From the NCBI RefSeq assembly GCF_003987065.1, contig NZ_PIPY01000006.1, positions 141,666 through 205,665 of the forward strand: a DNA stretch of 64,000 nt, given 5' to 3'. The DNA is from Pseudidiomarina insulisalsae. GTDB lineage: Bacteria; Pseudomonadota; Gammaproteobacteria; Enterobacterales; Alteromonadaceae. Positions 61,844 through 64,000 of this stretch are shown piece by piece (position 1 is the first letter of the stretch; each line of letters begins with the position of its first letter). A program made the translations under genes and the position numbers. The notes under the pieces were generated by a model that was not told where the DNA came from, made no database searches, and was given only the letters and a program-made list of their open reading frames with translations.

Positions 61844-62911
61844 ATGAAAGCATCTCAGTACGCAGGCATCAGTGTTGGAAAACATTCGATTCGTTTGGAA
61901 TTTCTATTCAACGGTAGACGTTGCCGTGAAACTGTTCGCGTTGAACCAACCCCCGAAAATATCAGGCTCGTGAAGCAGAAGCGTGATCGTGTTCAGATGA
62001 AAATTGATTTCGGTGAATTTGATTACGCGACAGAGTTTCCCGAAAGCAAGCTGGCGTTCGAGTTGTCCAACAATAAAGCGGCATTACTCACCGTCGCTGA
62101 AATGTGCGAACAATGGTTCAAACAAAGCCATAAGAATTGGGCACATAGTACGTTAAAAGCCAATAGCGGTCGGATGGATAACCACATTTTGCCGAAGTTC
62201 GGCCGGCTCCGCGTTTGCGACTTCAAACCTTCCCACTTCCGCGAATGGCAACGCAAGACAGGGTTAAATCCAAAAACTGCGAACGAAGTGCATAGCCTAT
62301 TGAGCCAAGCATTCGATTATTTGGTGTATGACGACATCATTGAGCGTAACCCAATGAAAAGCGTTAAGCGCATGAAAACCGAGCGTGAAGAGGTTCAACC
62401 GTTCAATGCCGACGAACGTGAACGAATACTGGCAGCACTACCAGAGGGCTATGCTCGTGACTTTTACGAGTTCGCATTTTGGACAGGCTTAAGAACGGGT
62501 GAGCAAATCGGCTTGCGTTGGGATAACGTTGATATTGAACGAGGTGTGATTTTCATTCGTGAATCAATCGTCAAAGGGCGTAAATCTGGTACGAAAACCG
62601 CTGGTAGTAACCGAACCCATGAATTGCATGAGGATGCATTGGCTGTTCTACGTCGATTACCTCACCGCACCGGTTATGTGTTTCTTGACCCAAAAACAGG
62701 CAAACGTGGGAAGTATGATGGCGTACCCCGCGAGCGATACTGGCAACCCGCCCTAAAACAATCTAAAGTCAGATACTTAAAACCTTACGCATGCAGGCAT
62801 ACTTATGCATCAACAATGCTAACTCACGGTGAAAGCCCCATGTGGGTGGCGCGTCAGTTAGGGCATAGAGATTGGGGAATGATAAGGAAAATTTATGGAA
62901 GATGGATCTAA
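61844..62911 (+). CDS. Tyrosine recombinase (integrase) of the ssrA element
   Basis: Site-specific recombinase that inserts and excises the element at the tmRNA 3' end. The 355 residues have an N-terminal arm-binding domain (about 1-55, DUF3596-like: ISVGKHSIRLEFLFNGRRCR), a SAM-like core-binding domain (about 85-165) and a catalytic domain (about 190-355). Catalytic residues visible are Arg in FWTGLRTGEQ, Arg-His in YACRHTYAS, His in QLGHRDWG and Tyr in KIYGRW near the very C-terminus. GAGAGG precedes the ATG. Its last 17 bases overlap the next gene. No excisionase gene is adjacent. Confidence 0.93.
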   Translation: MKASQYAGISVGKHSIRLEFLFNGRRCRETVRVEPTPENIRLVKQKRDRVQMKIDFGEFDYATEFPESKLAFELSNNKAALLTVAEMCEQWFKQSHKNWAHSTLKANSGRMDNHILPKFGRLRVCDFKPSHFREWQRKTGLNPKTANEVHSLLSQAFDYLVYDDIIERNPMKSVKRMKTEREEVQPFNADERERILAALPEGYARDFYEFAFWTGLRTGEQIGLRWDNVDIERGVIFIRESIVKGRKSGTKTAGSNRTHELHEDALAVLRRLPHRTGYVFLDPKTGKRGKYDGVPRERYWQPALKQSKVRYLKPYACRHTYASTMLTHGESPMWVARQLGHRDWGMIRKIYGRWI

Positions 62912-63824
62912 GAAAAGTCGACTTATGTCCGGTGAAACTATGAAAGAACTTCAACACGCTAGCACTCTGACCCGCGTCATCGGATTACTAGTCATCGTCT
63001 TTTTGGCGCTTTCATTTTATATCCCGACTCTTTTAGCTATCGTGGGTTCGTTCATCGTTGCTTCAGTTGCGATGTTTACCTATGACTTGAATAGAGTAAA
63101 AGAGAAAATTAACTACGATGTAAAAAAAGCCGAGAGCATAAATGAATTTCAAAATACATTAATAAGCATAATCCATGAGCTTGCAGGGATAAGAGTTAAT
63201 TACGAGCGTAACTTTGATTACTCAAAGTGTGAGCATGAGAAGTATAGTAGGTTTCTCAAAGTCCCCTATATTGTTATAATTCCGAAGATAAAAGTAACGG
63301 AGCTTAAGAGGAATCTATCAACGCTCAGCTTCACGGCAAAACTGATTTCTGAGGACGAGGCTAAATCAATCTATAAAAAGGAGATTGCGGTTAGATCTCG
63401 CTCACTTACCGTTTTATCCTATCACCTTTCAACCATTGAATCGCTTGCTGAGATGTGGCGTATCAGAAATGATCTCTACCAGCAATGTTTCACTTCACCC
63501 TCTCAGTCGGATCCTAATGGAATAGAGCCAGATCTTTCGACTGTAAAAGAAGTTCAAAGATTTGCTAATTATGCAGCTCTGACAGATCAATGTATGGTAT
63601 TGACGGATTTAGTTCTCGAGCATAGTCAGGCCGCCTTGGAGTATTTCATCCCTGCGGCGGCCTCTCTTTTAAAGAGTGAGGCTAAATCACTATGCCCAAT
63701 TCCACAGATATCTGATAAGGTGTTTAATACTCAACATTTGTTCCGCTCCTTAGAAGGGGAGGAGAAAGTAAAACTTGAAAGCATGGTTCGAGATATTATT
63801 AAACAGCGGGGGCTAAATGATTAA
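62895..63824 (+). CDS. Unrecognised two-helix membrane protein coupled to the integrase
   Basis: I do not recognise this 309-residue protein. An N-terminal hydrophobic stretch (about 28-66, LLVIVFLALSFYIPTLLAIV onward) is long enough for two membrane helices. A cytoplasmic-looking region of about 240 residues follows, helical and rich in Lys/Glu. AAGGA 6 bases before ATG 62895 supports this start, so the gene overlaps the integrase by 17 bases and is likely translated with it. Codon and base composition are more AT-rich than the neighbouring chromosome, pointing to transfer. In such elements the gene behind the integrase is often cargo, for example an anti-phage protein; that is a guess, not a call. 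Confidence 0.75.
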   Translation: MEDGSKKSRLMSGETMKELQHASTLTRVIGLLVIVFLALSFYIPTLLAIVGSFIVASVAMFTYDLNRVKEKINYDVKKAESINEFQNTLISIIHELAGIRVNYERNFDYSKCEHEKYSRFLKVPYIVIIPKIKVTELKRNLSTLSFTAKLISEDEAKSIYKKEIAVRSRSLTVLSYHLSTIESLAEMWRIRNDLYQQCFTSPSQSDPNGIEPDLSTVKEVQRFANYAALTDQCMVLTDLVLEHSQAALEYFIPAAASLLKSEAKSLCPIPQISDKVFNTQHLFRSLEGEEKVKLESMVRDIIKQRGLND

Positions 63825-63841
63825 TATTAATAAAGATAATA

Positions 63842-63869
63842 CGGGTTCAACTCCCGCCAGCTCCACCAA
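63842..63869 (+). repeat. attR: copy of the tmRNA 3'-end core
   Basis: Identical over 28 bases to 61090-61117, including the T-arm, acceptor strand and CCA, but without the tmRNA body. It marks the right end of the element, 17 bases after the stop of the membrane-protein gene. Confidence 0.92.
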
Positions 63870-63896
63870 CCCCCAGGGCAAGAGCGTGAACGTTTT

Positions 63897-64000
63897 TTAA
63901 GCATTCACGATTAAGTCCAGCACTTCTTCGCTCATGGTGGCCATCTTCTGTTTGCGATTGACGCTGGCATCTATCGTCTTCTCGCGCCGTATCTGATTCA
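63897..64000 (-). CDS. Unknown protein, C-terminal end (partial)
   Basis: An open frame enters from the right edge on the reverse strand and ends at TAA (63897-63899), giving 33 visible residues that end with EEVLDLIVNA. No stop occurs before the window edge. I do not recognise the family. It lies beyond attR, so it may belong to a second accessory segment or to the original chromosome next to ssrA. Confidence 0.5.
   Translation of the reverse strand, partial: NQIRREKTIDASVNRKQKMATMSEEVLDLIVNA

Larger units (their letters stand above)
61090..63869 (+). mobile_element. Small integrative element in ssrA
   Basis: The DNA between the two 28-bp repeats (about 2.75 kb unique, 61118-63841) carries a secreted-protein gene, a tyrosine recombinase and a coupled membrane-protein gene. 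It has no replication, conjugation, capsid or excisionase gene that I recognise. The right half is more AT-rich than the core chromosome. Size and content resemble a minimal integrative element or satellite; further material beyond 63869 may belong to the same or a tandem island. Confidence 0.8.

Noticed and set aside
62779..62911. Integrase truncated at the C-terminus
   Set aside because: The protein ends soon after the catalytic Tyr, but integrases of this type often end there, and all catalytic residues are present.

Overview
The window reads as an ordinary, gene-dense chromosomal segment of a marine-type gammaproteobacterium, most likely Idiomarinaceae (Idiomarina or Pseudidiomarina). This is an inference from gene content: a monomeric NADP isocitrate dehydrogenase, a branched-chain 2-oxoacid dehydrogenase without E3, FadE with FadR-like sites, two AbgT transporters, and a tmRNA tag reading ANDDNYALAA. 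No rRNA, CRISPR array or insertion sequence was seen. Nearly all genes belong to recognised families.

Layout. 1-7300: end of zipA, then ligA, a convergent LysM murein transglycosylase (mltD), gloB divergent from a yafS-like methyltransferase, a rhodanese, rnhA and dnaQ, then two identical tRNA-Asp genes behind a near-consensus promoter. This is the E. coli gloB-yafS-rnhA-dnaQ-aspV neighbourhood with local rearrangement. 7300-18100: a YkgJ-like protein, a lipoprotein M3 peptidase, a DUF2165 membrane protein, icd, a TPR-GGDEF diguanylate cyclase, and a three-gene unit of SMP-30 protein, serine hydrolase and YqiA-like esterase. 18200-26640: dnaE, accA, a short tilS with an unusual PP-loop, an EamA exporter and a Kef-type antiporter. 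26700-33070: RND adaptor and pump, a DUF599 membrane protein, and astE. 33100-38950: the E1-alpha, E1-beta and E2 genes of a branched-chain 2-oxoacid dehydrogenase, a TonB-C protein and a short-chain dehydrogenase. 38950-48550: two AbgT transporters bracketing rnhB, argE, a small outer-membrane barrel, a 2-oxoglutarate/Fe oxygenase, a 5'-nucleotidase-like lipoprotein and a Bcr/CflA exporter. 48700-60670: a persulfide-dioxygenase-like metallo-hydrolase with a 1-Cys peroxiredoxin, fadE, a DUF3108 protein, purM-purN, a GNAT/C39 fusion, a sirtuin, an old-yellow-enzyme homologue, DUF817, a VOC protein and elbB.

60750-63870 is the accessory part. The tmRNA gene ssrA carries a 28-bp perfect repeat of its 3' end about 2.75 kb downstream. 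Between the repeats lie a secreted protein of unknown function, a tyrosine recombinase and a translationally coupled two-helix membrane protein that I do not recognise. This is a very small integrative element, with the membrane protein as its main candidate cargo. A further reverse-strand gene enters from the right edge beyond the second repeat, so the island may continue. This element is the best candidate here for something undescribed.

Start codons were chosen from visible ribosome-binding sites and family length. Promoter and operator calls are by eye and are less certain than the gene calls.
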